Shown here: positions 12,282-24,670 of the stretch, piece by piece | How the letters are laid out: every line of letters starts with the position of its first letter | How positions within the stretch are numbered: the first letter of the stretch is position 1 | From: Anomaloglossus baeobatrachus | Taxonomy: Eukaryota; Chordata; Amphibia; Anura; Aromobatidae | Direction of reading: 5' to 3' | DNA length: 64,000 bases | Assembly: GCF_048569485.1 (NCBI RefSeq) | Contig: NW_027445261.1 | Span: 496,001-560,000 of the forward strand | Made by a program: the position numbers and the translations under genes | The notes under the pieces: generated by a model | The model's input: the letters and a program-made list of their open reading frames with translations, nothing else | What the model was told of the DNA's origin: nothing | Databases searched by the model: none

Positions 12282-13310
12282 ACCTGACATTACCTCTCTA
12301 CTAACCAGAATCCCACAATGTCTGTCTGCTATTTCATCCTTCTTCTCTGTGCGATTCCTAAAACTTAACATGGACAAAACAGAATTCATTGTCTTTCCTT
12401 CTCCTCACTCATCTCCTCCAACAAGCCTTTCCATCAAACTCGATGGTTGCTTACTCTCCCCAGTCTCACAAGCTCGTTGCCTTGGAGTGACCCTCGACTC
12501 TGCTCTATCCTTCAAGCCACACATCCAAGCCCTCTTCACCTCATGCCGATTACAACTCAAAAACATCTCCCGGATCCGTGCTTTCCTTAACCAAGAATCA
12601 GCAAAAACATTAGTGCATGCCCTCATCATCTCCCGCCTCGACTACTGCAACCTCCTGCTCTCTGGCCTCCCTTCCAACACTCTTGCACCCCTCCAATCTA
12701 TCCTAAACTCTGCGGCCCGCTTAATCCAACTCTCCCCTCGCTACTCCCCAGCCTCGCCACTCTGCCAATCCCTTCACTGGCTTCCCATCACCCAACGACT
12801 CCAGTTCAAAACACTAACTATGACATACAAAGCCATGCACAACCTATCTCCTCCCTACATCTGTGACCTAGTCTCCCGGTACCTACCTGCACGCAACCTC
12901 AGATCCTCACAAGATCTCCTTCTCTGCTCCTCCCTTATCTCCTCTTCCCACAATCGCGTACAAGATTTCTCCCGTGCATCCCCCATACTTTGGAATGCTC
13001 TACCTCAGCACATCAGACTCTCCCCTACCGTGGAAAGCTTCAAGAGGAACCTCAAGACCCACCTCTTCCAACAAGCCTATAACCTACAACAGCCCTCAGT
13101 CCAGTAGACCACTGCGCAACCAGCTCTGTCCTCACCTATTGTACCATCACCCATTCCCTGTAGACTGTAAGCCCTCGCGGGCAGGGTCCTCTCTCCTCCT
13201 GTACCAGTCTGTTATGTACTGTTAATGATTGTTGTACGTATACCCTTTCACTTGTAAAGCGCCATGGAATAAATGGCGCTATAATAATAAATAATAATAA
13301 TAATAATAAT
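12282..13310 (+). mobile_element. L2-clade LINE, 5'-truncated, copy 1
   Basis: Non-LTR retrotransposon 3' end. The coding part is open from the insertion edge (codons from 12283) through RFLKLNMDKTEF and RLDYCNLLLSGLP to a stop after 13107. This is the C-terminal end of the reverse transcriptase. A 3' untranslated region follows and ends in the L2-type stem TTGTAAAGCGCCATGGAATA / ATGGCGCTATAATAATAAAT, then an (AAT)n tail. The array sequence ATAATGG flanks both sides as a probable short target-site duplication that overlaps the tail. Strand is opposite to the array units. The GTG at 12349 is not a real start, because the frame continues upstream. Confidence 0.9.
12283..13107 (+). CDS. L2 LINE reverse transcriptase C-terminus, copy 1 (5'-truncated)
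   Basis: About 275 codons with no stop, starting inside the protein because the LINE copy is 5'-truncated. The L2/CR1-type signature LGVTLDSALSFKPHI, the SRLDYCNLLLSGLP block and LHWLPITQRLQFKTLT are visible. Catalytic FADD-type residues and the apurinic endonuclease lie upstream of the truncation and are absent. It is a dead fragment; the open frame shows only that it is young. Confidence 0.8.
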   Translation, partial: PDITSLLTRIPQCLSAISSFFSVRFLKLNMDKTEFIVFPSPHSSPPTSLSIKLDGCLLSPVSQARCLGVTLDSALSFKPHIQALFTSCRLQLKNISRIRAFLNQESAKTLVHALIISRLDYCNLLLSGLPSNTLAPLQSILNSAARLIQLSPRYSPASPLCQSLHWLPITQRLQFKTLTMTYKAMHNLSPPYICDLVSRYLPARNLRSSQDLLLCSSLISSSHNRVQDFSRASPILWNALPQHIRLSPTVESFKRNLKTHLFQQAYNLQQPSVQ

Positions 13311-14833
13311 AATGGCTTACTTATAATTAGTTGGAGTGTGCAACGCAGGCAGATGCGCTCTGCAAATGTCTTGGCACTAGTGGGACTATAGCAAGGTCCA
13401 ATAGCCACGTATAGGATGCCACTAGGTACACTGAGTGTTTGCTAGTATAATGGCTTACTTATAATTAGTTGGAGTGTGCAACGCAGGCAGATGCGCTCTG
13501 CAAATGTCTTGGCACTAGTGGGACTATAGCAAGGTCCAATAGCCACGTATAGGATGCCACTAGGTACACTGAGTGTTTGCTAGTATAATGGCTTACTTAT
13601 AATTAGTTGGAGTGTGCAACGCAGGCAGATGCGCTCTGCAAATGTCTTGGCACTAGTGGGACTATAGCAAAGTCCAATAGCCACAGATAGGATGCCACTA
13701 GGTACACTGAGTGTTTGCTAGTATAATGGCTTACTTATAATTAGTTGGAGTGTGCAACGCAGGCAGATGCGCTCTGCAAATGTCTTGGCACTAGTGGGAC
13801 TATAGCAAAGTCCAATAGCCACGTATAGGATGCCACTAGGTACACTGAGTGTTTGCTAGTAAAATTGCTTAGTTTAAAAAAGTTGGAGTGTGCAATGCAG
13901 GCAGACGTGCTCTGCAAATGTCTTTGCACTAGTGGGACTATAGCAAAGTCCAATAGCCACGTATAGGATGCCACTAGGTACACTGAGTGTTTGCTAGTAT
14001 AATGGCTAAGTTAAAATTAGTTGGAGTGTGCAACGCAGGCAGATGCGCTCTGCAAATGTCTTGGCACTAGTGGGACTATAGCAAAGTCCAATAGCCACGT
14101 ATAGGATGCCACTAGGTACACTGAGTGTTTGCTAGTATAATGGCTTACTTATAATTAGTTGGAGTGTGCAACGCAGGCAGATGCGCTCTGCAAATGTCTT
14201 GGCACTAGTGGGACTATAGCAAAGTCCAATAGCCACGTATAGGATGCCACTAGGTACACTGAGTGTTTGCTAGTATAATGGCTAAGTTAAAATTAGTTGG
14301 AGTGTGCAACGCAGGCAGATGCGCTCTGCAAATGTCTTGGCACTAGTGGGACTATAGCAAAGTCCAATAGCCACGTATAGGATGCCACTAGGTACACTGA
14401 GTGTTTGCTAGTATAATGGCTTACTTATAATTAGTTGGAGTGTGCAACGCAGGCAGATGCGCTCTGCAAATGTCTTGGCACTAGTGGGACTATAGCAAAG
14501 TCCAATAGCCACGTATAGGATGCCACTAGGTACACTGAGTGTTTGCTAGTATAATGGCTTACTTATAATTAGTTGGAGTGTGCAACGCAGGCAGATGCGC
14601 TCTGCAAATGTCTTGGCACTAGTGGGACTATAGCAAGGTCCAATAGCCACGTATAGGATGCCACTAGGTACACTGAGTGTTTGCTAGTATAATGGCTTAC
14701 TTATAATTAGTTGGAGTGTGCAACGCAGGCAGATGCGCTCTGCAAATGTCTTGGCACTAGTGGGACTATAGCAAAGTCCAATAGCTACAGATAGGATGCC
14801 ACTAGGTACACTGAGTGTTTGCTAGTATAATGG
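13311..14833 (-). repeat. 138-bp tandem array, right arm, block 2 (about 11 units)
   Basis: Array resumes in phase directly after the LINE tail (aatggcttacttataatt). A variant unit lies at 13871. The block ends at the second LINE copy. Confidence 0.95.
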
Positions 14834-15861
14834 ACCTGACATTACCTCTCTACTAACCAGAATCCCACAATGTCTGTCTGCTATTTCATCCTTCTTCTCT
14901 GTGCGATTCCTAAAACTTAACATGGACAAAACAGAATTCATTGTCTTTCCTCCTCCTCACTCATCTCCTCCAACAAGCCTTTCCATCAAACTCGATGGTT
15001 GCTTACTCTCCCCAGTCTCACAAGCTCGTTGCCTTGGAGTGACCCTCGACTCTGCTCTATTCTTCAAGCCACACATCCAAGCCCTCTTCACCTCATGCCG
15101 ATTACAACTCAAAAACATCTCCCGGATCCGTGCTTTCCTTAACCAAGAATCAGCAAAAACATTAGTGCATGCCCTCATCATCTCCCGCCTCGACTACTGC
15201 AACCTCCTGCTCTCTGGCCTCCCTTCCAACACTCTTGCACCCCTCCAATCTATCCTAAACTCTGCGGCCCGCTTAATCCACCTCTCCCCTCGCTACTCCC
15301 CAGCCTCGCCACTCTGCCAATCCCTTCACTGGCTTCCCATCACCCAACGACTCCAGTTCAAAACACTAACTATGACATACAAAGCCATGCACAACCTGTC
15401 TCCTCCCTACATCTGTGACCTAGTCTCCCGGTACCTACCTGCACGCAACCTCAGATCCTCACAAGATCTCCTTCTCTGCTCCTCCCTTATCTCCTCTTCC
15501 CACAATCGCGTACAAGATTTCTCCCGTGCATCCCCCATACTTTGGAATGCTCTACCTCAGCACATCAGACTCTCCCCTACCGTGGAAAGCTTCAAGAGGA
15601 ACCTCAAGACCCACCTCTTCCAACAAGCCTATAACCTACAACAGCCCTCAGTCCAGTAGACCACTGCGCAACCAGCTCTGTCCTCACCTATTGTACCATC
15701 ACCCATTCCCTGTAGACTGTAAGCCCTCGCGGGCAGGGTCCTCTCTCCTCCTGTACCAGTCTGTTATGTACTGTTAATGATTGTTGTACGTATACCCTTT
15801 CACTTGTAAAGCGCCATGGAATAAATGGCGCTATAATAATAAATAATAATAATAATAATAA
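14834..15861 (+). mobile_element. L2-clade LINE, 5'-truncated, copy 2
   Basis: Same element, same 5' truncation point, same position within the 138-bp unit and same tail as copy 1. The coding part 14835-15659 differs by only a few residues (PPHSS for SPHSS, ALFF for ALSF, LIHL for LIQL). Independent insertions would not share truncation point and site, so this copy arose by duplication of an array segment already containing the LINE. Confidence 0.9.
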
Positions 15862-18800
15862 TAATGGCTTACTTATAATTAGTTGGAGTGTGCAACGCAG
15901 GCAGATGCGCTCTGCAAATGTCTTGGCACTAGTGGGACTATAGCAAGGTCCAATAGCCACGTATAGGATGCCACTAGGTACACTGAGTGTTTGCTAGTAT
16001 AATGGCTTACTTATAATTAGTTGGAGTGTGCAACGCAGGCAGATGCGCTCTGCAAATGTCTTGGCACTAGTGGGACTATAGCAAGGTCCAATAGCCACGT
16101 ATAGGATGCCACTAGGTACACTGAGTGTTTGCTAGTATAATGGCTTATTTATAATTAGTTGGAGTGTGCAACGCAGGCAGATGCGCTCTGCAAATGTCTT
16201 GGCACTAGTGGGACTATAGCAAAGTCCAATAGCCACAGATAGGATGCCACTAGGTACACTGAGTGTTTGCTAGTATAATGGCTTACTTATAATTAGTTGG
16301 AGTGTGCAACGCAGGCAGATGCGCTCTGCAAATGTCTTGGCACTAGTGGGACTATAGCAAAGTCCAATAGCCACGTATAGGATGCCACTAGGTACACTGA
16401 GTGTTTGCTAGTAAAATTGCTTAGTTTAAAAAAGTTGGAGTGTGCAATGCAGGCAGACGTGCTCTGCAAATGTCTTTGCACTAGTGGGACTATAGCAAAG
16501 TCCAATAGCCACGTATAGGATGCCACTAGGTACACTGAGTGTTTGCTAGTATAATGGCTAAGTTAAAATTAGTTGGAGTGTGCAACGCAGGCAGATGCGC
16601 TCTGCAAATGTCTTGGCACTAGTGGGACTATAGCAAAGTCCAATAGCCACGTATAGGATGCCACTAGGTACACTGAGTGTTTGCTAGTATAATGGCTTAC
16701 TTATAATTAGTTGGAGTGTGCAACGCAGGCAGATGCGCTCTGCAAATGTCTTGGCACTAGTGGGACTATAGCAAAGTCCAATAGCCACGTATAGGATGCC
16801 ACTAGGTACACTGAGTGTTTGCTAGTATAATGGCTAAGTTAAAATTAGTTGGAGTGTGCAACGCAGGCAGATGCGCTCTGCAAATGTCTTGGCACTAGTG
16901 GGACTATAGCAAAGTCCAATAGCCACGTATAGGATGCCACTAGGTACACTGAGTGTTTGCTAGTATAATGGCTTACTTATAATTAGTTGGAGTGTGCAAC
17001 GCAGGCAGATGCGCTCTGCAAATGTCTTGGCACTAGTGGGACTATAGCAAAGTCCAATAGCCACGTATAGGATGCCACTAGGTACACTGAGTGTTTGCTA
17101 GTATAATGGCTTACTTATAATTAGTTGGAGTGTGCAACGCAGGCAGATGCGCTCTGCAAATGTCTTGGCACTAGTGGGACTATAGCAAAGTCCAATAGCC
17201 ACAGATAGGATGCCACTAGGTACACTGAGTGTTTGCTAGTATAATGGCTTACTTATAATTAGTTGGAGTGTGCAACGCAGGCAGATGCGCTCTGCAAATG
17301 TCTTGGCACTAGTGGGACTATAGCAAGGTCCAATAGCCACGTATAGGATGCCACTAGGTACACTGAGTGTTTGCTAGTATAATGGCTTACTTATAATTAG
17401 TTGGAGTGTGCAACGCAGGCAGATGCGCTCTGCAAATGTCTTGGCACTAGTGGGACTATAGCAAAGTCCAATAGCCACGTATAGGATGCCACTAGGTACA
17501 CTGAGTGTTTGCTAGTATAATGGCTTACTTATAATTAGTTGGAGTGTGCAACGCAGGCAGATGCGCTCTGCAAATGTCTTGGCACTAGTGGGACTATAGC
17601 AAGGTCCAATAGCCACGTATAGGATGCCACTAGGTACACTGAGTGTTTGCTAGTATAATGGCTTACTTATAATTAGTTGGAGTGTGCAACGCAGGCAGAT
17701 GCGCTCTGCAAATGTCTTGGCACTAGTGGGACTATAGCAAAGTCCAATAGCCACGTATAGGATGCCACTAGGTACACTGAGTGTTTGCTAGTAAAATTGC
17801 TTAGTTTAAAAAAGTTGGAGTGTGCAATGCAGGCAGACGTGCTCTGCAAATGTCTTTGCACTAGTGGGACTATAGCAAAGTCCAATAGCCACGTATAGGA
17901 TGCCACTAGGTACACTGAGTGTTTGCTAGTATAATGGCTAAGTTAAAATTAGTTGGAGTGTGCAACGCAGGCAGATGCGCTCTGCAAATGTCTTGGCACT
18001 AGTGGGACTATAGCAAAGTCCAATAGCCACGTATAGGATGCCACTAGGTACACTGAGTGTTTGCTAGTATAATGGCTTACTTATAATTAGTTGGAGTGTG
18101 CAACGCAGGCAGATGCGCTCTGCAAATGTCTTGGCACTAGTGGGACTATAGCAAAGTCCAATAGCCACGTATAGGATGCCACTAGGTACACTGAGTGTTT
18201 GCTAGTATAATGGCTAAGTTAAAATTAGTTGGAGTGTGCAACGCAGGCAGATGCGCTCTGCAAATGTCTTGGCACTAGTGGGACTATAGCAAAGTCCAAT
18301 AGCCACGTATAGGATGCCACTAGGTACACTGAGTGTTTGCTAGTATAATGGCTTACTTATAATTAGTTGGAGTGTGCAACGCAGGCAGATGCGCTCTGCA
18401 AATGTCTTGGCACTAGTGGGACTATAGCAAAGTCCAATAGCCACGTATAGGATGCCACTAGGTACACTGAGTGTTTGCTAGTATAATGGCTTACTTATAA
18501 TTAGTTGGAGTGTGCAACGCAGGCAGATGCTCTCTGCAAATGTCTTGGCACTAGTGGGACTATAGCAAAGTCCAATAGCCACAGATAGGATGCCACTAGG
18601 TACACTGAGTGTTTGCTAGTATAATGGCTTACTTATAATTAGTTGGAGTGTGCAACGCAGGCAGATGCGCTCTGCAAATGTCTTGGCACTAGTGGGACTA
18701 TAGCAAGGTCCAATAGCCACGTATAGGATGCCACTAGGTACACTGAGTGTTTGCTAGTATAATGGCTTACTTATAATTAGTTGGAGTGTGCAACGCAGGC

Positions 18801-21111
18801 AGATGCGCTCTGCAAATGTCTTGGCACTAGTGGGACTATAGCAAAGTCCAATAGCCACGTATAGGATGCCACTAGGTACACTGAGTGTTTGCTAGTATAA
18901 TGGCTTACTTATAATTAGTTGGAGTGTGCAACGCAGGCAGATGCGCTCTGCAAATGTCTTGGCACTAGTGGGACTATAGCAAGGTCCAATAGCCACGTAT
19001 AGGATGCCACTAGGTACACTGAGTGTTTGCTAGTATAATGGCTTACTTATAATTAGTTGGAGTGTGCAACGCAGGCAGATGCGCTCTGCAAATGTCTTGG
19101 CACTAGTGGGACTATAGCAAAGTCCAATAGCCACGTATAGGATGCCATTAGGTACACTGAGTGTTTGCTAGTATAATGGTTAAGTTAAAATTAGTTGGAG
19201 TGTGCAACGCAGGCAGATGCGCTCTGCAAATGTCTTGGCACTAGTGGGACTATAGCAAAGTCCAATAGCCACGTATAGGATGCCACTAGGTACACTGAGT
19301 GTTTGCTAGTAAAATTGCTTAGTTTAAAAAAGTTGGAGTGTGCAATGCAGGCAGACGTGCTCTGCAAATGTCTTTGCACTAGTGGGACTATAGCAAAGTC
19401 CAATAGCCACGTATAGGATGCCACTAGGTACACTGAGTGTTTGCTAGTATAATGGCTTACTTATAATTAGTTGGAGTGTGCAACGCAGGCAGATGCGCTC
19501 TGCAAATGTCTTGGCACTAGTGGGACTATAGCAAAGTCCAATAGCCACGTATAGGATGCCACTAGGTACACTGAGTGTTTGCTAGTATAATGGCTAAGTT
19601 AAAATTAGTTGGAGTGTGCAACGCAGGCAGATGCGCTCTGCAAATGTCTTGGCACTAGTGGGACTATAGCAAAGTCCAATAGCCACGTATAGGATGCCAC
19701 TAGGTACACTGAGTGTTTGCTAGTATAATGGCTTACTTATAATTAGTTGGAGTGTGCAACGCAGGCAGATGCGCTCTGCAAATGTCTTGGCACTAGTGGG
19801 ACTATAGCAAAGTCCAATAGCCACGTATAGGATGCCACTAGGTACACTGAGTGTTTGCTAGTATAATGGCTTACTTATAATTAGTTGGAGTGTGCAACGC
19901 AGGCAGATGCGCTCTGCAAATGTCTTGGCACTAGTGGGACTATAGCAAAGTCCAATAGCCACAGATAGGATGCCACTAGGTACAGTGAGTGTTTGCTAGT
20001 ATAATGGCTTACTTATAATTAGTTGGAGTGTGCAACGCAGGCAGATGCGCTCTGCAAATGTCTTGGCACTAGTGGGACTATAGCAAGGTCCAATAGCCAC
20101 GTATAGGATGCCACTAGGTACACTGAGTGTTTGCTAGTATATTGGCTTACTTATAATTAGTTGGAGTGTGCAACGCAGGCAGATGCGCTCTGCAAATGTC
20201 TTGGCACTAGTGGGACTATAGCAAAGTCCAATAGCCACGTATAGGATGCCACTAGGTACACTGAGTGTTTGCTAGTATAATGGCTTACTTATAATTAGTT
20301 GGAGTGTGCAACGCAGGCAGATGCGCTCTGCAAATGTCTTGGCACTAGTGGGACTATAGCAAGGTCCAATAGCCACGTATAGGATGCCACTAGGTACACT
20401 GAGTGTTTGCTAGTATAATGGCTTACTTATAATTAGTTGGAGTGTGAAACGCAGGCAGATGCGCTCTGCAAATGTCTTGGCACTAGTGGGACTATAGCAA
20501 AGTCCAATAGCCACGTATAGGATGCCACTAGGTACACTGAGTGTTTTCTAGTATAATGGTTAAGTTAAAATTAGTTGGAGTGTGCAACGCAGGCAGATGC
20601 GCTCTGCAAATGTCTTGGCACTAGTGGGACTATAGCAAAGTCCAATAGCCACGTATAGGATGCCACTAGGTACACTGAGTGTTTGCTAGTAAAATTGCTT
20701 AGTTTAAAAAAGTTGGAGTGTGCAATGCAGGCAGACGTGCTCTGCAAATGTCTTTGCACTAGTGGGACTATAGCAAAGTCCAATAGCCACGTATAGGATG
20801 CCACTAGGTACACTGAGTGTTTGCTAGTATAATGGCTTACTTATAATTAGTTGGAGTGTGCAACGCAGGCAGATGCGCTCTGCAAATGTCTTGGCACTAG
20901 TGGGACTATAGCAAGGTCCAATAGCCACGTATAGGATGCCACTAGGTACACTGAGTGTTTGCTAGTATAATGGCTTACTTATAATTAGTTGGAGTGTGCA
21001 ACGCAGGCAGATGCGCTCTGCAAATGTCTTGGCACTAGTGGGACTATAGCAAAGTCCAATAGCCACAGATAGGATGCCACTAGGTACACTGAGTGTTTGC
21101 TAGTATAATGG
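15862..21111 (-). repeat. 138-bp tandem array, right arm, block 3 (about 38 units)
   Basis: Longest uninterrupted block. Variant units (agtttaaaaaagttgg) occur at 16423, 17803, 19321 and 20701. The spacings are 1380, 1518 and 1380 bases, which equal 10, 11 and 10 units of exactly 138. This gives a higher-order periodicity on top of the basic repeat. Confidence 0.95.
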
Positions 21112-22140
21112 ACCTGACATTACCTCTCTACTAACCAGAATCCCACAATGTCTGTCTGCTATTTCATCCTTCTTCTCTGTGCGATTCCTAAAACTTAACA
21201 TGGACAAAACAGAATTCATTGTCTTTCCTCCTCCTCACTCATCTCCTCCAACAAGCCTTTCCATCAAACTCGATGGTTGCTTACTCTCCCCAGTCTCACA
21301 AGCTCGTTGCCTTGGAGTGACCCTCGACTCTGCTCTATCCTTCAAGCCACACATCCAAGCCCTCTTCACCTCATGCCGATTACAACTCAAAAACATCTCC
21401 CGGATCCGTGCTTTCCTTAACCAAGAATCAGCAAAAACATTAGTGCATGCCCTCATCATCTCCCGCCTCGACTACTGCAACCTCCTGCTCTCTGGCCTCC
21501 CTTCCAACACTCTTGCACCCCTCCAATCTATCCTAAACTCTGCGGCCCGCTTAATCCACCTCTCCCCTCGCTACTCCCCAGCCTCGCCACTCTGCCAATC
21601 CCTTCACTGGCTTCCCATCACCCAACGACTCCAGTTCAAAACACTAACCATGACATACAAAGCCATGCACAACCTGTCTCCTCCCTACATCTGTGACCTA
21701 GTCTCCCGGTACCTACCTGCACGCAACCTCAGATCCTCACAAGATCTCCTTCTCTGCTCCTCCCTTATCTCCTCTTCCCACAATCGCGTACAAGATTTCT
21801 CCCGTGCATCCCCCATACTTTGGAATGCTCTACCTCAGCACATCAGACTCTCCCCTACCGTGGAAAGCTTCAAGAGGAACCTCAAGACCCACCTCTTCCA
21901 ACAAGCCTATAACCTACAACAGCCCTCAGTCCAGTAGACCACTGCGCAACCAGCTCTGTCCTCACCTATTGTACCATCACCCATTCCCTGTAGACTGTAA
22001 GCCCTCGCGGGCAGGGTCCTCTCTCCTCCTGTACCAGTCTGTTATGTACTGTTAATGATTGTTGTACGTATACCCTTTCACTTGTAAAGCGCCATGGAAT
22101 AAATGGCGCTATAATAATAAATAATAATAATAATTATAAT
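21112..22140 (+). mobile_element. L2-clade LINE, 5'-truncated, copy 3
   Basis: Third copy with the same ends as copies 1 and 2; the coding part is 21113-21937. It lies 411 bases after a variant unit (20701), exactly as copy 1 lies 411 bases after the variant at 11871. In both cases the next variant unit comes 2000 bases after the previous one. This shows a duplicated higher-order block. Confidence 0.9.
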
Positions 22141-23277
22141 AATGGCTTACTTATAATTAGTTGGAGTGTGCAACGCAGGCAGATGCGCTCTGCAAATGTC
22201 TTGGCACTAGTGGGACTATAGCAAGGTCCAATAGCCACGTATAGGATGCCACTAGGTACACTGAGTGTTTGCTAGTATAATGGCTTACTTATAATTAGTT
22301 GGAGTGTGCAACGCAGGCAGATGCGCTCTGCAAATGTCTTGGCACTAGTGGGACTATAGCAAGGTCCAATAGCCACGTATAGGATGCCACTAGGTACACT
22401 GAGTGTTTGCTAGTATAATGGCTTACTTATAATTAGTTGGAGTGTGCAACGCAGGCAGATGCGCTCTGCAAATGTCTTGGCACTAGTGGGACTATAGCAA
22501 AGTCCAATAGCCACAGATAGGATGCCACTAGGTACACTGAGTGTTTGCTAGTATAATGGCTTACTTATAATTAGTTGGAGTGTGCAACGCAGGCAGATGC
22601 GCTCTGCAAATGTCTTGGCACTAGTGGGACTATAGCAAAGTCCAATAGCCACGTATAGGATGCCACTAGGTACACTGAGTGTTTGCTAGTAAAATTGCTT
22701 AGTTTAAAAAAGTTGGAGTGTGCAATGCAGGCAGACGTGCTCTGCAAATGTCTTTGCACTAGTGGGACTATAGCAAAGTCCAATAGCCACAGATAGGATG
22801 CCACTAGGTACACTGAGTGTTTGCTAGTATAATGGCTTACTTATAATTAGTTGGAGTGTGCAACGCAGGCAGATGCGCTCTGCAAATGTCTTGGCACTAG
22901 TGGGACTATAGCAAAGTCCAATAGCCACGTATAGGATGCCACTAGGTACACTGAGTGTTTGCTAGTATAATGGCTAAGTTAAAATTAGTTGGAGTGTGCA
23001 ACGCAGGCAGATGCGCTCTGCAAATGTCTTGGCACTAGTGGGACTATAGCAAAGTCCAATAGCCACGTATAGGATGCCACTAGGTACACTGAGTGTTTGC
23101 TAGTAAAATTGCTTAGTTTAAAAAAGTTGGAGTGTGCAATGCAGGCAGACGTGCTCTGCAAATGTCTTTGCACTAGTGGGACTATAGCAAAGTCCAATAG
23201 CCACAGATAGGATGCCACTAGGTACACTGAGTGTTTGCTAGTATAATGGCTTAGTTATAATGAGTTGGAGTGTGCAG
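22141..23277 (-). repeat. 138-bp tandem array, right arm, block 4 (about 8 units)
   Basis: The array continues after LINE copy 3, with variant units at 22701 and 23115 (three units apart). It ends inside a unit at about 23277, where hAT 5' leader sequence begins. Confidence 0.95.
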
Positions 23278-24072
23278 AGGACAGGAGGGTACAGTGGCAG
23301 GATTGTGGTGCTCTGGGTAGAGGAATGGAAGCCTGCCTTTCTATTCCCTCCTAATGGTGAAATGCAGGGAGGAAATCCCTGACCTTGGCTACACAGATGC
23401 TGTTGCTGTTTGCAGGACCTGTCACCTATGGCTCTCTGACCCTGCCGGTTTGAGTCCTTAAAAGGACTGCTATAAAGTGCTCTCCCTATGCTGTCTAACG
23501 CTGTGTATGCAGCGCATACAGCTGTATCGGCTATAGGACTCAGGAGGACGGAGCTGCGACAGTGATGTCTGACACCAAAGACGCAGAAGGCAGATAATGG
23601 CGTCCGTGAAGAAAATGTCCGGTTTTATAATGCAGGGACATGTGACATGCAGATCCTATCACACATGCCGTTGCTTCTCTGGCTCAAAGTCAACTTAGCT
23701 GTGTGTGTGTCTGTGATTGGCTGACATGCTGGCCCGCCCCACAAGACGCGCGCACTTAGGGAAGGAAGACAAGAAAAAAAAAAAAAAAATGGCGATCGCC
23801 ATTATAGAAACAGCAGTGATCTGAAGGCGCTGTTCACGCACACTATACACTGAAATGTGATAATAGTTTGATTCACAGAGTGACTTACACTATTACAGCA
23901 GAAACCAAGCTATGATTTAGCTGTTTTTTGGCTGCTAGAACCGTTCTCGAACGTTTCTAGAACTATCGAGCTTTTGCAAAAAGCTCGAGTTCTAGTTCGA
24001 TCTAGAACATGCCCCAAAATCACTCGAGCCTAGAACTGGAGAACCACGAACCACGAACCGCGCTCAACTCTA
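23278..24072 (-). mobile_element. hAT A 5' end: leader, subterminal region and terminal repeat
   Basis: Single-copy sequence between the 138-bp array and a hAT-type terminus. Read on the minus strand it starts TAGAGTTGAGCGCGGTTCG (24054-24072), which resembles the TAG(A/T)G(A/T)TGAGCG ends of the two other hATs in this window. The subterminal 150 bases are packed with TCTAGAAC/GTTCTAG and CTCGAG motifs. On the minus strand the order is terminal repeat, leader, 138-bp array, transposase ATG: a normal 5' half of the element in reverse orientation. A matching target-site duplication was not found because the partner end is not in the window. Confidence 0.75.
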
Positions 24073-24182
24073 TCCAGGAGCTTTGGTTCCCTGAGTTTCC
24101 AATAGCAAATGTCTAGAAAAAACTCTGTCCATTGGCACAACTCAGCAAGAAAACGAGAAGACCGAGAAGATATATTTCATTT

Positions 24183-24318
24183 ATCTTAATGCCACCTTCT
24201 TAACAGCACTAAACCCTTCTATTATGTCCCTTAGCCTTTTGAGCTTATCCTCTGGTAAGCGGAAGACCATGCCTCTGGTATCGATCTCAGTGCCTAAAAA
24301 CTGTATTATAGTAGCCAA
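24183..24318 (-). mobile_element. DIRS-like retrotransposon, reverse transcriptase/RNase H scrap
   Basis: A minus-strand frame of about 45 codons reads FLGTEIDTRGMVFRLPEDKL, resembling the 'FLG(I/L)E(I/L)D....(F/A)RLP.DKL..L' connection region of DIRS/tyrosine-recombinase retrotransposons. It is a very short fossil without ends; identification is from motif memory only. Confidence 0.55.
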
Positions 24319-24439
24319 TCAGAATACAAAAGGATGCATAGGAAGCGTGACTTTATTTCAATATTTTAAAACAATCCAATAAAATGAAGAAAAGTCACTC
24401 ATACAAGATCCACAGAAGTTGTATAATACATACATAAAT

Positions 24440-24670
24440 CAAAACACTATAAGGCCTGTTTCACACGTCAGTGATTCTGGTACGTTTGTGCTTTTTTTTA
24501 AACATAACAGAATCACTGAGATACGCAGATCCATTATAATGAATGGGTCTGCTCACACATCAGTGATTTTTCACTGCACGTGTCTCCGTGCGGCGTACCC
24601 GCGTGTCCGTGATTGCTGCACGGAGACATGTCCATTTTTTTCTGGCATCACTGATAGGATGTCCATAAGG
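24440..24670. repeat. Dispersed non-coding repeat with internal similarity
   Basis: Two related stretches, CACACGTCAGTGATTCTGG near 24460 and CACACATCAGTGATTTTTC near 24554, lie around a short segment with an AATCACTGAGATACGCAG core. No protein is encoded. It looks like a MITE or SINE-like dispersed repeat, but clear ends were not found. Confidence 0.35.

Noticed and set aside
12349-21937. GTG-started 252-codon genes
   Set aside because: They are the open ends of 5'-truncated L2 LINE copies; the frame continues upstream of the GTG to the insertion edge.
869-23227. 80-codon frames within the 138-bp array
   Set aside because: 138 is a multiple of three, so one frame stays open over two units where the variant spacer removes stops. 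No protein evidence.
711-23277. Centromeric or host satellite DNA
   Set aside because: The array is bounded on both sides by hAT leader and transposase start sequence, so it belongs to the transposon.
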